The position numbers and the translations under genes are program-made. 64,000 bases of DNA from Bacteroides cellulosilyticus (lineage in GTDB: Bacteria; Bacteroidota; Bacteroidia; Bacteroidales; Bacteroidaceae), in contig NZ_CP081903.1 in assembly GCF_020091405.1 (NCBI RefSeq), positions 5,270,501 to 5,334,500 of the forward strand, in the 5' to 3' direction. The notes below the pieces were generated by a model. It had not been told where the DNA came from, ran no database searches, and saw only the letters and a program-made list of their open reading frames with translations. Shown here piece after piece: positions 8,620 to 17,731 of this stretch; position 1 is the first letter of the stretch, and every line of letters begins with the position of its first letter.

Positions 8620-9837
8620 CTATACGAAACGATACTTACCCAAACGAAAATTACAGAATGAAAGCATATACAGCAACACAAAACTAAGCTGGCGAGCTAA
8701 CATAGCAAAAACAAAATAAAATACACCAATATAAGCCACCTGATAAAAAATTAGATAAGATACAATTTTATGAAAATACTTTATTCTTCCTTTATTAAAT
8801 CCTAAGTAAAAAACAAAAAATCCAACCGCCATCAAAAAGGTGCATATAAATCCGACATCAAGAACGAAAGTGCCTACAAATGTATTAAAAACATCTGTTC
8901 TAAAAGAAAAGGATGTCATCCGTGCTATTTCCAAAGGATTAACCCCTCCTGGAATAATTGGGAAAATAGCTGAAAAACCTAAAACATAGGAATTTCCAAT
9001 CCCATTAAAAGTATTTGAATAGTGATAAAAGGGCTGCCCTATATACTCAAGTAAAGATACTAACGCATCTTCTCCTTCACCAAATCTAGCAATTGTTATT
9101 AATGAAAAAAATATAATAGCCGTTACTAATATTATCATAAGTAGAACAACTAAAGGTTTAGGAATTAATTTAAACCTAAATTCTTTTTTAAATAATATCA
9201 AACATACCACTAAGAACATCATCCATCGAACTACCCCATCTCTCCCCGCACTTGAAAGATTTGCAAATATTCCAGATAAACTTGTTAAGAACAAGAAATA
9301 AAAAATTACATCTGCTTTCTTCCAAATAAATAATCGATAAAATGCACAAAACAGTGCAAATAGAGGAGTCATTGTACCAATAGTGGCAAGATATCCTATT
9401 ATACCATATCTATAATAACTATTATCTTCGCGATTTAATGCCTCTTGTCTTGCTGCACCAAGATTGTCTACAGATAATACCTCTCTAATGCTAGAAATCG
9501 ATAGGCACATTAATAATAGCCCAGCTATTATTACAAATATCGAGAATAAATTCATATTTCCTCTTTCTATATTAATTTCGCAAATATTTAGTTTATTGCC
9601 AACAACGACTAATGGGTAAATAAACAAGAAAAGCAAAAGTATATGAGATAATGAAGCCAAGACTGTTATATCATTAATATCGTATATATTAGGCTGGATA
9701 AGACACAAAGCAACAGTCGAACAACAAGATAAGAAGTAAACAGAAATCAACAATGAAGAAATATTAAATTTCTTTCTTTGATAATTCTGAATCAACCAAC
9801 TCCCAAAAAACAAGACATAAAATGATAATCCTAACAT
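8620..9837 (-). CDS. wzy: Capsule repeat-unit polymerase (Wzy-like membrane protein)
   Basis: A 405-aa very hydrophobic protein with roughly ten to twelve membrane segments and a larger loop in the middle (around residues 115-150 and 265-310). That layout fits oligosaccharide repeat-unit polymerases, which are poorly conserved in sequence. It joins undecaprenyl-linked repeat units in the periplasm. The locus also has a Wzx flippase, and no other Wzy candidate is in view. The gene is very AT-rich, as usual for wzy. Its start overlaps the end of the preceding glycosyltransferase by 7 bases. The assignment rests on topology and context. Confidence 0.75.
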   Translation of the reverse strand: MLGLSFYVLFFGSWLIQNYQRKKFNISSLLISVYFLSCCSTVALCLIQPNIYDINDITVLASLSHILLLFLFIYPLVVVGNKLNICEINIERGNMNLFSIFVIIAGLLLMCLSISSIREVLSVDNLGAARQEALNREDNSYYRYGIIGYLATIGTMTPLFALFCAFYRLFIWKKADVIFYFLFLTSLSGIFANLSSAGRDGVVRWMMFLVVCLILFKKEFRFKLIPKPLVVLLMIILVTAIIFFSLITIARFGEGEDALVSLLEYIGQPFYHYSNTFNGIGNSYVLGFSAIFPIIPGGVNPLEIARMTSFSFRTDVFNTFVGTFVLDVGFICTFLMAVGFFVFYLGFNKGRIKYFHKIVSYLIFYQVAYIGVFYFVFAMLARQLSFVLLYMLSFCNFRLGKYRFV

Positions 9838-10871
9838 AAAGATCTAAAATAATCATTCCATTTTTTTATTTTATCTTCTATATTATCCAATTTTTCCATT
9901 ATTGATCTATTAATAATTCTTTCTTCATTAGATAAAGGTAGAATAAAATCTTTATATGACATTGATGAAAGACTATCTATAGAGTACACAATACAGCCTA
10001 ATGATTTAATCCAAGACAGATTATTACCACGTAAGAAAACTTTCTTTCCTAAATATAAACAGGTATATATAGCACCTAAACCAGTCTGTCTCCTTTCTGC
10101 GCATACAAAAATAGAACATTGATTCATATAATGTAAATACGAATCTATATCATAGAATTCTTTATTTAATCTATAATAAGGATAAGACTTTCTACATAAG
10201 TCTTCTAGTGCTTCATATTGCTTAGTATACTCGAAACTATAATTGAGCATAAAATCAACATTTATATCCTTTCTAAACTTGAAGAGTAGTGAAGATGCAA
10301 CTTCATAATAACTGCTTAGGCAACTTGGATTATTCCCAATATAAACCCTATTATTAGGGACATCTGCCCAAGATATATCTTTGATTAACAACTCTCTCTC
10401 TCCTATGTAAGGTATAACACTTACTTTCCTTATAAAGTATACTCTTTCTAATTTTTTTTTATCTGGAGTCATAAGTGCAATTATCGAATAATAATAATTA
10501 TACAGTAACAATTTTAAAGGATAATATAATATACTTTTAAATGAACTTAGTTTTAAACCGCTTCCCCAACAAACCACATTCACATTTTTGTAATTATGAA
10601 TCATTAATTGGAAAGTGCAATAAGGAAGTATTGAATGCATTAATACAATTGACTTCTTGCTCTTTATCAATTTACACACTTCTTTATTAGAATTAGCATA
10701 TACAATCTGCCCTTTTATTCTCATCTGTATATTATTATATACAATCCTATACTCATTATCACATTTTAATAGTATATAAATTTGTTCAGCTCCAATTAAT
10801 CTATCAAAAGAAATTAAAATCTGTGGTACTAAATGTAATCGGTTAGGAGTAAATATATGATAAATTACCAT
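9831..10871 (-). CDS. Glycosyltransferase, WecF/GT56-like
   Basis: A 346-aa soluble protein whose C-terminal region ERRQTGLGAIYTCLYLGKKVFLRGNN matches the pattern of WecF-type 4-acetamido-4,6-dideoxy-galactose (Fuc4NAc) transferases (RQ-x-LG...LGK), with VYIGNNPSCLSSYYE as the matching middle strand. GT56 enzymes add a Fuc4NAc-type sugar to a lipid-linked acceptor. A DegT aminotransferase and a GNAT acetyltransferase in the same operon could supply a 4-acetamido sugar, which supports the assignment. It is AT-rich and overlaps wzy by 7 bases. Donor specificity is inferred. Confidence 0.65.
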   Translation of the reverse strand: MVIYHIFTPNRLHLVPQILISFDRLIGAEQIYILLKCDNEYRIVYNNIQMRIKGQIVYANSNKEVCKLIKSKKSIVLMHSILPYCTFQLMIHNYKNVNVVCWGSGLKLSSFKSILYYPLKLLLYNYYYSIIALMTPDKKKLERVYFIRKVSVIPYIGERELLIKDISWADVPNNRVYIGNNPSCLSSYYEVASSLLFKFRKDINVDFMLNYSFEYTKQYEALEDLCRKSYPYYRLNKEFYDIDSYLHYMNQCSIFVCAERRQTGLGAIYTCLYLGKKVFLRGNNLSWIKSLGCIVYSIDSLSSMSYKDFILPLSNEERIINRSIMEKLDNIEDKIKKWNDYFRSLC

Positions 10872-10905
10872 TTTGCAAATTTGATTAACCTATTTCCATA
10901 TAGAA

Positions 10906-11430
10906 TTACTTACTCCTCTTATAATCAGACAGTATAGACAAAATTATTTGATTTTGATATTCTCCATTCTTAAACACTGATTCACGCATTATGCCTTCCT
11001 GTTGATAACCAAGTTTCTTATGCATCTTCAAACTTTGAATATTAGTATCTAACACTAACGAAAATATTCGATGCAATCCTCTTTCATTAAATGCATAGTC
11101 TAGCAATAATTTCAAAGCTTCGCCAGCATAACCTCTGCCCCAATATGATTTGTTGCCAATGAGAATATGTGACTCTGCATTTCTATTCTGCATGTCAATA
11201 TGCGTTAAATAGACATTACCAATATGAAGATTACTTTCAGTCAAACATACTGCTAATCTGATATCTTTTGTATCAAAAATACTATCTTCAATCCACTTTT
11301 TTTCTTTTTCTTCCGAAACATAATATTTTGTACCACCAAGCATGTTCAAAATCTGAGAATCTCTTCTCCAAACAATAGTTGTTTTATAATCTTCGAGTTC
11401 AAATGCTCTTAGATATATTCTATTTTCCAT
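10906..11430 (-). CDS. GNAT family N-acetyltransferase (RimJ/RimL-like)
   Basis: A 174-aa single-domain acetyltransferase. It shows the N-terminal RimL pattern IYLRAFELEDYKTTIVWRRD, the acetyl-CoA loop region SYWGRGYAGEALKLLLDYAF near residue 90, and the terminal pattern SLKMHKKLGYQQEGIMRESVFKNGEY. It probably acetylates an amino group on a capsule sugar; the operon encodes one or two aminotransferases that would provide such an amine. It begins 2 bases after the upstream PLP-fold gene. Confidence 0.85.
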   Translation of the reverse strand: MENRIYLRAFELEDYKTTIVWRRDSQILNMLGGTKYYVSEEKEKKWIEDSIFDTKDIRLAVCLTESNLHIGNVYLTHIDMQNRNAESHILIGNKSYWGRGYAGEALKLLLDYAFNERGLHRIFSLVLDTNIQSLKMHKKLGYQQEGIMRESVFKNGEYQNQIILSILSDYKRSK

Positions 11431-11432
11431 AA

Positions 11433-12386
11433 CTATTCAATTAGATTAATTATCTTTTCTATATCAACATTTATATACCTCTGATCTATAGGTAGAGGAA
11501 CGATATGATCAACAAAATATCGCTCAAGCTGACAACCACCTTTACACCATTCTAATACATTAGGCCAGTATGTAGCAACGAAAATTTTCTCTTTGATCAA
11601 GCGTGATCTTAATGAGATTCTCTCAGTATAGTAAGGATATACCATAGGACAAGAAAAAGAATCTAAATCAAAAATTGATAAACTATTCGTTTGCCTTAAA
11701 CGCTCATGCAACAACTGAAAATTAGCCCTTCTTCTATTTCTAACATATTCGTAATCTATACTTTGTAACAGCTGTTCGGTCAATTTAGACATCTTAAGTA
11801 TTGGCTGATTATCCAAAGAACAATCAGCCTTTTTAAATGCGGCATATCCGGCTTCTGCCCCTTTCTCAATGCGTAGAATTAAATGCTGCATTCTTTCATA
11901 AGAGCTGTCAATAAGGATATTTGAATCCAATATATAATCTGTATAGAGATAACCACCATCAGGAACACCAAAAAACTTACGTGGCGAATAAAACGTATCT
12001 ATCGAATCTATTCGAGGTGCAAAAAAGGCTTGAGCATTATCTACGATAAGCTGAGTTCCGTAAAAAGTAGAAAGGACTTCTACATAACGTTGTTTCAAAC
12101 CAAAATAGTTAGTATACAAGAAAGCTTCGCCAGGAAGTAGGTTTACTATTTTATCAAGTTCAAAAGACTCGTTAATTGAATAAAACTCATAAGCAATTCT
12201 ATGTTTCAGCAAAGGCTGAAGCATTACTTCACAAGTATAATAAGGCATATAAACTTTTTTATACCCACGAGCCAATAGAATATATTCAAAGCAACTACGT
12301 GCAGAATTCAATAAAATAGCATTTTTATGATAATGCTCTTTCCGACACAACTCCAACTCAAAATATCCTCCAATTTCTTCCATCAT
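11433..12386 (-). CDS. PLP-dependent aminotransferase-fold protein, DegT-related
   Basis: About 317 aa from the chosen start. A longer frame begins at 12419, but the ATG at 12386 overlaps the ATP-grasp stop as ATGA and gives the N terminus MMEEIGGYFELEL. Motifs are LLNSARSCFEYIL near residue 28, YMPYYTCEVML, LIVDNAQAFF with an Asp for the PLP pyridine nitrogen, and FYSPRKFFGVPDGG with the presumed Schiff-base Lys near residue 144. This resembles a shortened DegT/DnrJ fold. It may transaminate a capsule precursor; whether it works on a sugar or on an amino-acid-like group is not evident. It is distant from the canonical DegT gene at 13598. Confidence 0.7.
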   Translation of the reverse strand: MMEEIGGYFELELCRKEHYHKNAILLNSARSCFEYILLARGYKKVYMPYYTCEVMLQPLLKHRIAYEFYSINESFELDKIVNLLPGEAFLYTNYFGLKQRYVEVLSTFYGTQLIVDNAQAFFAPRIDSIDTFYSPRKFFGVPDGGYLYTDYILDSNILIDSSYERMQHLILRIEKGAEAGYAAFKKADCSLDNQPILKMSKLTEQLLQSIDYEYVRNRRRANFQLLHERLRQTNSLSIFDLDSFSCPMVYPYYTERISLRSRLIKEKIFVATYWPNVLEWCKGGCQLERYFVDHIVPLPIDQRYINVDIEKIINLIE

Positions 12387-13597
12387 TTCACAATTACCGT
12401 CAACCATGTATGTTGGCACGTTAGCGCCCGTACCAGTTCTTCTTCTGAACTGAATTTCAACACCAATGTACCAATCGCATCATTCGCTCCTTCAAATCCA
12501 TTAACATGGTCTCCCGGTTTCACCCATAAATCTTCTTCTATAACTTCTGCGCCTACCACAGAAGCATCAAGTATCAATTCTTGGAATATGCCATTTTTAT
12601 CTGCATGGAGTATAACCTCGGCCCAATGACCATTATAAGGCTTTTGCTCTACATTTTCCACAATATCTCCTACAGCTGCACGCACGCACGCCGTAATCAA
12701 ATCTACACCGGTAGCATAACGCAACATTTCTGCCAAACGATTGCCCCCACCACGGGGAGAAACTTCCATAATATAAGCTTTCCCATTTGTTCCTATACGA
12801 GTTTCTATATTATAAATGGTGGTACGCATATCCAATAGCGTAAGAAGTCTTTGCAACTCGGAAGTCAATTCAGCTTCTTGTTCATGTGTCATGGTTGATG
12901 GCCAACTATAAGCAGAAGGTGTATAAGGATTGGTAGCAGCAGTATCAAAATACTGAGCAGAAAAAGATACAAATTTCAACTTCCCGTCAATAGAGAAACT
13001 ATCCGTATCAGAAGAACATCCTTGTTTCTCAAGAAATTCTTCTACAATGATGCGCTTGGACAGTGAATGTTCAAAAGCGTACTCCAAAGCAGGTTTTAAC
13101 TGTACAAAGGAATCCACTTTCGTCACTCCTTTACTACCCGCAGAATCAGTGGGTTTCACTATTACAGGCCAAGGATACCAATAGGCTTCGGACATAGCTT
13201 CCTCCACCGTTGAAAAACCTTTGGCTTTAGGCACATTGAAACCATTTTGAGTAAGGAAATTACGAAACTTATCTTTATTTTGCAGAATACACACAGACTC
13301 ATAAGGACCGAATGCAGGCAGTCCCATCTGTTCTTGGACGTATGCAGCCGTAACAACTCCTGGATCAACAGCAAAAGACATTATACCATCTATTTGCAAC
13401 TTACGGGCTAAATCCAAAACAGCTTCTTTATCTATTATACTTACATTATGGTATTCATCAGCATATTTATGAGCAATATTATCAGGGATATAATCACATG
13501 TAATAACGTAATATCCCAATTTATGAGCAGTTTCTATTACCGGAAGTAAATAGCGCAAACCGCCCAAAAGAAGCAGTTTCTTGTGTTTTTGTTTCAT
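12383..13597 (-). CDS. ATP-grasp domain ligase
   Basis: A 404-aa protein with a pre-ATP-grasp Rossmann-like N terminus (LLLLGGLRYLLPVIETAHKLGY), an ATP-binding centre (WPVIVKPTDSAGSKGVTKV near residue 143) and catalytic metal-site residues in AYIMEVSPRGGGNRLAEML near 283. ATP-grasp enzymes make amide or thioester bonds through acyl phosphates. In a polysaccharide locus it could attach an amino acid to an amino sugar or uronate; the substrates are unknown. It abuts the DegT gene (stop followed at once by ATG) and overlaps the next PLP-fold gene, so the three look like one functional block. Confidence 0.82.
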   Translation of the reverse strand: MKQKHKKLLLLGGLRYLLPVIETAHKLGYYVITCDYIPDNIAHKYADEYHNVSIIDKEAVLDLARKLQIDGIMSFAVDPGVVTAAYVQEQMGLPAFGPYESVCILQNKDKFRNFLTQNGFNVPKAKGFSTVEEAMSEAYWYPWPVIVKPTDSAGSKGVTKVDSFVQLKPALEYAFEHSLSKRIIVEEFLEKQGCSSDTDSFSIDGKLKFVSFSAQYFDTAATNPYTPSAYSWPSTMTHEQEAELTSELQRLLTLLDMRTTIYNIETRIGTNGKAYIMEVSPRGGGNRLAEMLRYATGVDLITACVRAAVGDIVENVEQKPYNGHWAEVILHADKNGIFQELILDASVVGAEVIEEDLWVKPGDHVNGFEGANDAIGTLVLKFSSEEELVRALTCQHTWLTVIVK

Positions 13598-14707
13598 TTA
13601 CTTCACAATCAAATTTATAATACGTTCAATGACCTCTTCATCCAATCCTGCATACATCGGCAAGCATATCACACTATCTGCCATCTTATGAGCCACAGGC
13701 AGGTTCTCCATACGTGCAAATTCCAATCCTCTATAAGTAGAAAATTCGCTTATCAAAGGATAGAAATACCGTCTACCCAACACATTCTGTCCTTTCATCT
13801 TGAAATAAAGTTCATCACGGGTCATGCCATACTTATCTGCATCCACAAATATCGGGAAATAAGAATAATTATGACGCACACCGGGCATATCTTCCATAAA
13901 ACTAATGCCGGACATTTCCCTCAAAGCTTCACGATACTTGATAGTCACTTGCCGACGGGCTTCTATCGTTGCATCCACTTGCTTCAAGTTAAGCAAACCG
14001 TAAGCAGCACGCACTTCATCCATCTTACCATTAATACCCGGTGCCACAATCTCAGTTTCTCCTGCAAAACCGAAATTCTTCAGATAATCAATACGTTTCT
14101 TCGTTTTCTCATCATGACAAATTAAAGCACCACCTTCAATCGTATTATAGACCTTTGTAGCATGAAAACTTAATGTTGACATATCGCCAGCACTCAATAC
14201 TGATTTTCCGTCCACTTCTACACCAAATGCATGAGCAGCATCATAGATTACTTTTAAGCCATACTTATCGGCTATTTCCTGAATGCGTTCCGTATCGCAA
14301 GGCTTACCATATACATGTACGGGCATAATAGCTGTAGTCTTAGGAGTAATGGCAGCTTCTATCTTATCGGGATCTATATTACAAGTAACGGGATCAATAT
14401 CCACAAACACGGGCTTAATGCCATTCCACCACAAAGAATGGGTAGTCGCCACAAAACTGTAAGGAGTAGTTATCACTTCACCTGTGATACGTAATGCTTG
14501 TAAAGCACACATCAAAGGCAACGTACCATTAGTGAAGAGACTAATATAAGGTACTTTTAAATATTCACACAAAGCCTTCTCTAACTCCTGATGATAATGA
14601 CCGTTATTGGTCAACCACTTGCGATTCCAAATGTCCTGCAAATAGGGCATAAAGTCGTCAAGTGAAGGAAGCAAAGGAGAAGTAACCGTAATTATTTTCT
14701 TTTCCAT
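13598..14707 (-). CDS. DegT/DnrJ/EryC1 family sugar aminotransferase
   Basis: A 369-aa PLP-dependent enzyme of full family length. It has LFTNGTLPLMCALQAL near residue 57, TPYSFVATTHSLWWNG, PVHVYGKPCDTERIQEIA, VIYDAAHAFGVEVDGKS with the pyridine-binding Asp, and the Schiff-base Lys in LSFHATKVYNTIEGGAL near residue 187. The family uses Glu or Gln to aminate nucleotide-linked keto sugars. With the GNAT and WecF-like genes it fits a pathway to a 4-acetamido-4,6-dideoxyhexose, although the enzymes making the keto-sugar donor are not in this window. Confidence 0.9.
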   Translation of the reverse strand: MEKKIITVTSPLLPSLDDFMPYLQDIWNRKWLTNNGHYHQELEKALCEYLKVPYISLFTNGTLPLMCALQALRITGEVITTPYSFVATTHSLWWNGIKPVFVDIDPVTCNIDPDKIEAAITPKTTAIMPVHVYGKPCDTERIQEIADKYGLKVIYDAAHAFGVEVDGKSVLSAGDMSTLSFHATKVYNTIEGGALICHDEKTKKRIDYLKNFGFAGETEIVAPGINGKMDEVRAAYGLLNLKQVDATIEARRQVTIKYREALREMSGISFMEDMPGVRHNYSYFPIFVDADKYGMTRDELYFKMKGQNVLGRRYFYPLISEFSTYRGLEFARMENLPVAHKMADSVICLPMYAGLDEEVIERIINLIVK

Positions 14708-14735
14708 TTTACTACAATAAATATATATTTGTTTT

Positions 14736-16181
14736 TTATTTACGCTTCAATGCAGTAAGAACCAACTGCTTGACTTCGAGATACTCGTCAAGATGCAACT
14801 TTTCATATATAAACAATGCCAACAATATTCCAGCTAAGATCTGAATGAGCAACAGAGCATAAACAGAAATATTCCAGAAAGAAACACTCCACATGAATGC
14901 CGCCACCATAAAAGAAGTCAGAAAAGTGGGTAATATGTCCTTTATCTGTTCGCTTGTAGGATAGTTTATCAAATTAGCCGAATAATAACTGTTCAAAAAA
15001 TAAGCGATAAAAGAGGTCAAAACACTACCCCACAACATGTATTCAATGCCATAGGCAATACCCACGACAATAGGCCCCACAGCTATAATTTTCTTTATGA
15101 TTTCCAGTTTCAGAAACAAATCCGAACGCCCTTTTACTTGCAGGATGTTCAAGTTGATGGCATGAAGGGGATAGAGCATTCCGCAGAAACAGATGATTTG
15201 CAAAAAGTAAACGGCAGGCAACCATTTTTCACCTATCAAAATCAGAATCAATGGTTTCGCAACCGCAGCCAGTCCCAACATACATGCAAAAGTTATCAGC
15301 ATGGTAATCTTGATCACTTTCCGGTATGCCTCCCGCAAGCGTTCCGACTCTTCTTGTATGGAACTTAAAACCGGATAACTGACTCGCTGAACAACAGAGG
15401 TTAGATTACTGGAAAATATCATATTGAACTGCTCCGCACGGGTATATTGCCCCAACTGCGCAGAAGTGTAGAAACGTCCGATTACAATGTAATAGATATT
15501 TTTATAGATAGTATCCAGTAACCCTGAAAACAACAATTTGGAACCAAAGCCAAACAATTCTTTAAAACTTTTCGTAGAAAATTCCCATACCGGATGCCAT
15601 TTGCTATATATCCATAAGAACAAAGTATTCAAAAATTGACGAGAAAGCTGCTGACCGACCAGACTCCATACTCCCATTCCTCCCAATGCCATTCCTATTC
15701 CAATCACCCCACTGCTGATAGATGAAACCAAAGAAACTTTGGTTTGCGTCTTGAAATCTACATTCCTTATAAACTGGGTACGGGGAATAATGGCAAGCGC
15801 ATTGATTATCAACACCCAGCCTATAACTCTTATAACTTCCAGCAAAACAGATTCTTTAAAAAAGATACTGATTGCAGGGGCTGCTAGATATAGTATTACA
15901 TAAATAAGAACACTGACCGTCAGATTAAAATAAAAAACGGTGTTATAATCAACTCGTTCTATACGTGTCTTTCGTATCAGCGCATTAGAGAAGCCACTGT
16001 CTATAATAGAGTTAGAAATTGCTATGAAAATAGCAATCATGGCCATGACACCATATTCTTCAGGAGTTAATAATCGGGCAAGTACAAGCCCTACCAAAAA
16101 AGTGATGCCGGAACTAGATATATTATCAATGAAACTCCACCCAACACCATGAATGGTTTTATGTCTTAAAGAATCCGTCAA
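14736..16181 (-). CDS. wzx: Polysaccharide flippase (Wzx/WzxC-like)
   Basis: A 481-aa polytopic membrane protein of the MOP superfamily with about 12-14 hydrophobic segments. The N terminus, KTIHGVGWSFIDNISSSGITFLVGLVLARLLTPEEYGVM, is typical of lipopolysaccharide/teichuronic-type flippases. It moves undecaprenyl-linked repeat units across the inner membrane for Wzy polymerisation. It is the first structural gene after upxZ (11-base gap), a common position in Bacteroides capsule operons. Confidence 0.9.
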   Translation of the reverse strand: MTDSLRHKTIHGVGWSFIDNISSSGITFLVGLVLARLLTPEEYGVMAMIAIFIAISNSIIDSGFSNALIRKTRIERVDYNTVFYFNLTVSVLIYVILYLAAPAISIFFKESVLLEVIRVIGWVLIINALAIIPRTQFIRNVDFKTQTKVSLVSSISSGVIGIGMALGGMGVWSLVGQQLSRQFLNTLFLWIYSKWHPVWEFSTKSFKELFGFGSKLLFSGLLDTIYKNIYYIVIGRFYTSAQLGQYTRAEQFNMIFSSNLTSVVQRVSYPVLSSIQEESERLREAYRKVIKITMLITFACMLGLAAVAKPLILILIGEKWLPAVYFLQIICFCGMLYPLHAINLNILQVKGRSDLFLKLEIIKKIIAVGPIVVGIAYGIEYMLWGSVLTSFIAYFLNSYYSANLINYPTSEQIKDILPTFLTSFMVAAFMWSVSFWNISVYALLLIQILAGILLALFIYEKLHLDEYLEVKQLVLTALKRK

Positions 16182-16192
16182 TTGAATTTTCT

Positions 16193-16681
16193 TTATTCGT
16201 CAATATACTCCCACGAATAGGGATTATCAACTACGTTTTGAAACTCATCAATAACCTCTTGCTGTTCAACTGTAAGCGATGTGGAATCCCAAGAAGCAAT
16301 GATAGCACGACCTTCGTCAACCAAAGGTGCGTCAAACACTTCACCATAGCAGGCAGTAAGCAGACGAAGCTTCAATAAAGAAGCGGGAAGATTATCAAGA
16401 ATATCCCAGCAACGATCCAACACCTCCTGAACATGTTGTAGCTTCTCACCGTGATCAATGAACGAGGCACTATAACCCATTAACAGTGCAAGACAGACAT
16501 TCGCCTGTTCTTCAATGGTAGAACCCTTGGCACCGGAATCATACAAGGCAGTGGTCAGGCGGTAGACTTCACCGTTACGACGGGACAAGTCATCGCTATA
16601 GATGGGGTTCCCGTCAACACCCAAATACATCAGCTCATGTGCTGCACGCTGAAGGGCAGCTGTTTCTGCAGAAAGAGACAT
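16193..16681 (-). CDS. upxZ: UpxZ family inhibitor of capsule antitermination
   Basis: A 162-aa acidic soluble protein with the UpxZ pattern: an N-terminal region AALQRAAHELMYLGVDGNPIY, a middle RRNGEVYRLTTALY and a C-terminal NPYSWEYIDE. In Bacteroides fragilis each UpxZ blocks antitermination by UpxY proteins of other capsule loci, so that one capsule dominates. Position as second gene directly after upxY is the conserved arrangement. The 75 bases between upxY and upxZ are AT-rich with several imperfect ATGATT-type repeats and no other gene. Confidence 0.9.
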   Translation of the reverse strand: MSLSAETAALQRAAHELMYLGVDGNPIYSDDLSRRNGEVYRLTTALYDSGAKGSTIEEQANVCLALLMGYSASFIDHGEKLQHVQEVLDRCWDILDNLPASLLKLRLLTACYGEVFDAPLVDEGRAIIASWDSTSLTVEQQEVIDEFQNVVDNPYSWEYIDE

Positions 16682-16756
16682 AATTATTTTAATTTATGAT
16701 TTCAGATTTATGATTCATCAACTGTCAACGATCAATCATTGATTATCAACAGCCAA

Positions 16757-17305
16757 TTATTTGATTACTTCGATCAGGTCCGGATGGATGGTGGCCATGG
16801 CTACGGCAATGACACCTTGTATCTCGACAACCACACGACGGTCACGAGCACCCTTTACTTTTAAGAAAATACCCTCCTGACCCTCAAAGTCACCGCCGGT
16901 GACACGGACTTTCGTGCCTTTCGACAGGTTCAGCTCATCAGGCTGGAAATACAGGAGATGGTCGTTATAAGTGCCAGCTACGGCAATGAAGCGTTGCATC
17001 TCGCCATCCGGAATGATTATCTTCCGTCCGCTGCGGGTATCGGTGATGTATTGCAGGTAACTGACCTGAGACTTCACACGTTTTACATCCGAAGGACGGG
17101 CATGAACAAAAATCAGGTTGTGGACAACAGGAACCAGAACCCGGACTTTCCTGCCTTTCTTCAGGCTGACCTTGTATTGCATAGGGACAAAACAGCCCAG
17201 ATTCTCCTTTTCAAGAAGACGCATGGCATCAGGCTCCCGACGGTAGGTGGCACGCATAGCGTACCAGATTTCAGACTCTTTTTCAGTATCTTTTTCCGAT
17301 TCCAT
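16757..17305 (-). CDS. upxY: UpxY family transcription antiterminator (NusG-like)
   Basis: A 182-aa NusG paralog. The NGN domain opens with WYAMRATYRREPDAMRLLEKE and includes FVPMQY and VVHNLIFVHARPSDV. A C-terminal KOW domain is visible in GTKVRVTGGDFEGQEGIFLKVKG. UpxY binds RNA polymerase at its own capsule leader and prevents premature termination in the long operon. It is the first gene after the invertible promoter. A minus-strand leader of about 200 bases precedes the ATG, with AGGA about 7 bases upstream of the start. Confidence 0.92.
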   Translation of the reverse strand: MESEKDTEKESEIWYAMRATYRREPDAMRLLEKENLGCFVPMQYKVSLKKGRKVRVLVPVVHNLIFVHARPSDVKRVKSQVSYLQYITDTRSGRKIIIPDGEMQRFIAVAGTYNDHLLYFQPDELNLSKGTKVRVTGGDFEGQEGIFLKVKGARDRRVVVEIQGVIAVAMATIHPDLIEVIK

Positions 17306-17323
17306 TCTATGTCCTGTTCAGAA

Positions 17324-17354
17324 AAGGGTGTTCCTTCGGGGCTTTGACACCCTT
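17324..17354 (-). promoter_or_regulatory. Leader hairpin upstream of upxY
   Basis: In the minus-strand RNA, AAGGGTGT (17354-17347) pairs with ACACCCTT (17331-17324), followed by TTTTCT. The stem ends about 18 bases before the upxY ATG. UpxY antitermination is known to act on capsule leaders, so this weak terminator-like hairpin is a candidate pause or termination site; that role is inferred. A second short stem (GCAAG/CTTGC) lies around 17403-17424. Confidence 0.5.
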
Positions 17355-17508
17355 GCATACACTTGAGTTTCAATCACTTGCGAACACTTTATGTAAGATA
17401 CGGCAAGCTTTGTGTTCCTCTTGCCTGTTGATTTTCCGTAGCTGTTCATTACCTTAATAAATGGCAGGTAAAAAGCTATAAACGAATGGATTAAGAGAAA
17501 TAATCGTC

Positions 17509-17731
17509 TTTTAATCGTTCGATTAATGTGCATAGTCCGGGGGCATATTCGCACTAAGATTCTTTCAACAAAAGGCAGACGGAAAAAACACAATTTTATT
17601 TCAGGGATAACCGGTTATAGATTAGCAATATATCATACTGAAAGAAAAAATAAACAGCTTTTATTTATCAGAATATTTTGTTGTTTCATTTCTCTGCACT
17701 ATCTTTGCGCACATTAATCGAACGATTAAAA
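17509..17731. promoter_or_regulatory. Invertible capsule promoter (assembled in OFF orientation)
   Basis: Perfect 23-bp inverted repeats at 17509-17531 and 17709-17731 (core TTAATCGTTCGATTAA on the left) enclose 177 bp. Inside, on the plus strand, TTTG at 17677-17680 and TATCTTTG at 17700-17707 are 19 bases apart, an exact Bacteroides promoter. It reads rightward, away from upxY. No TAnnTTTG box faces left at the other end. Inversion would place this promoter facing upxY. Such switches are established for Bacteroides capsule loci. The repeat core CGTTCG resembles that of Mpi-type sites; no recombinase gene is in the window. Confidence 0.9.

Noticed and set aside
17318..17593. Open frame of 91 codons on the minus strand across the left inverted repeat of the capsule switch
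   Set aside because: It overlaps regulatory DNA, would be broken by inversion, has no RBS-like site and the product looks like random hydrophobic sequence.
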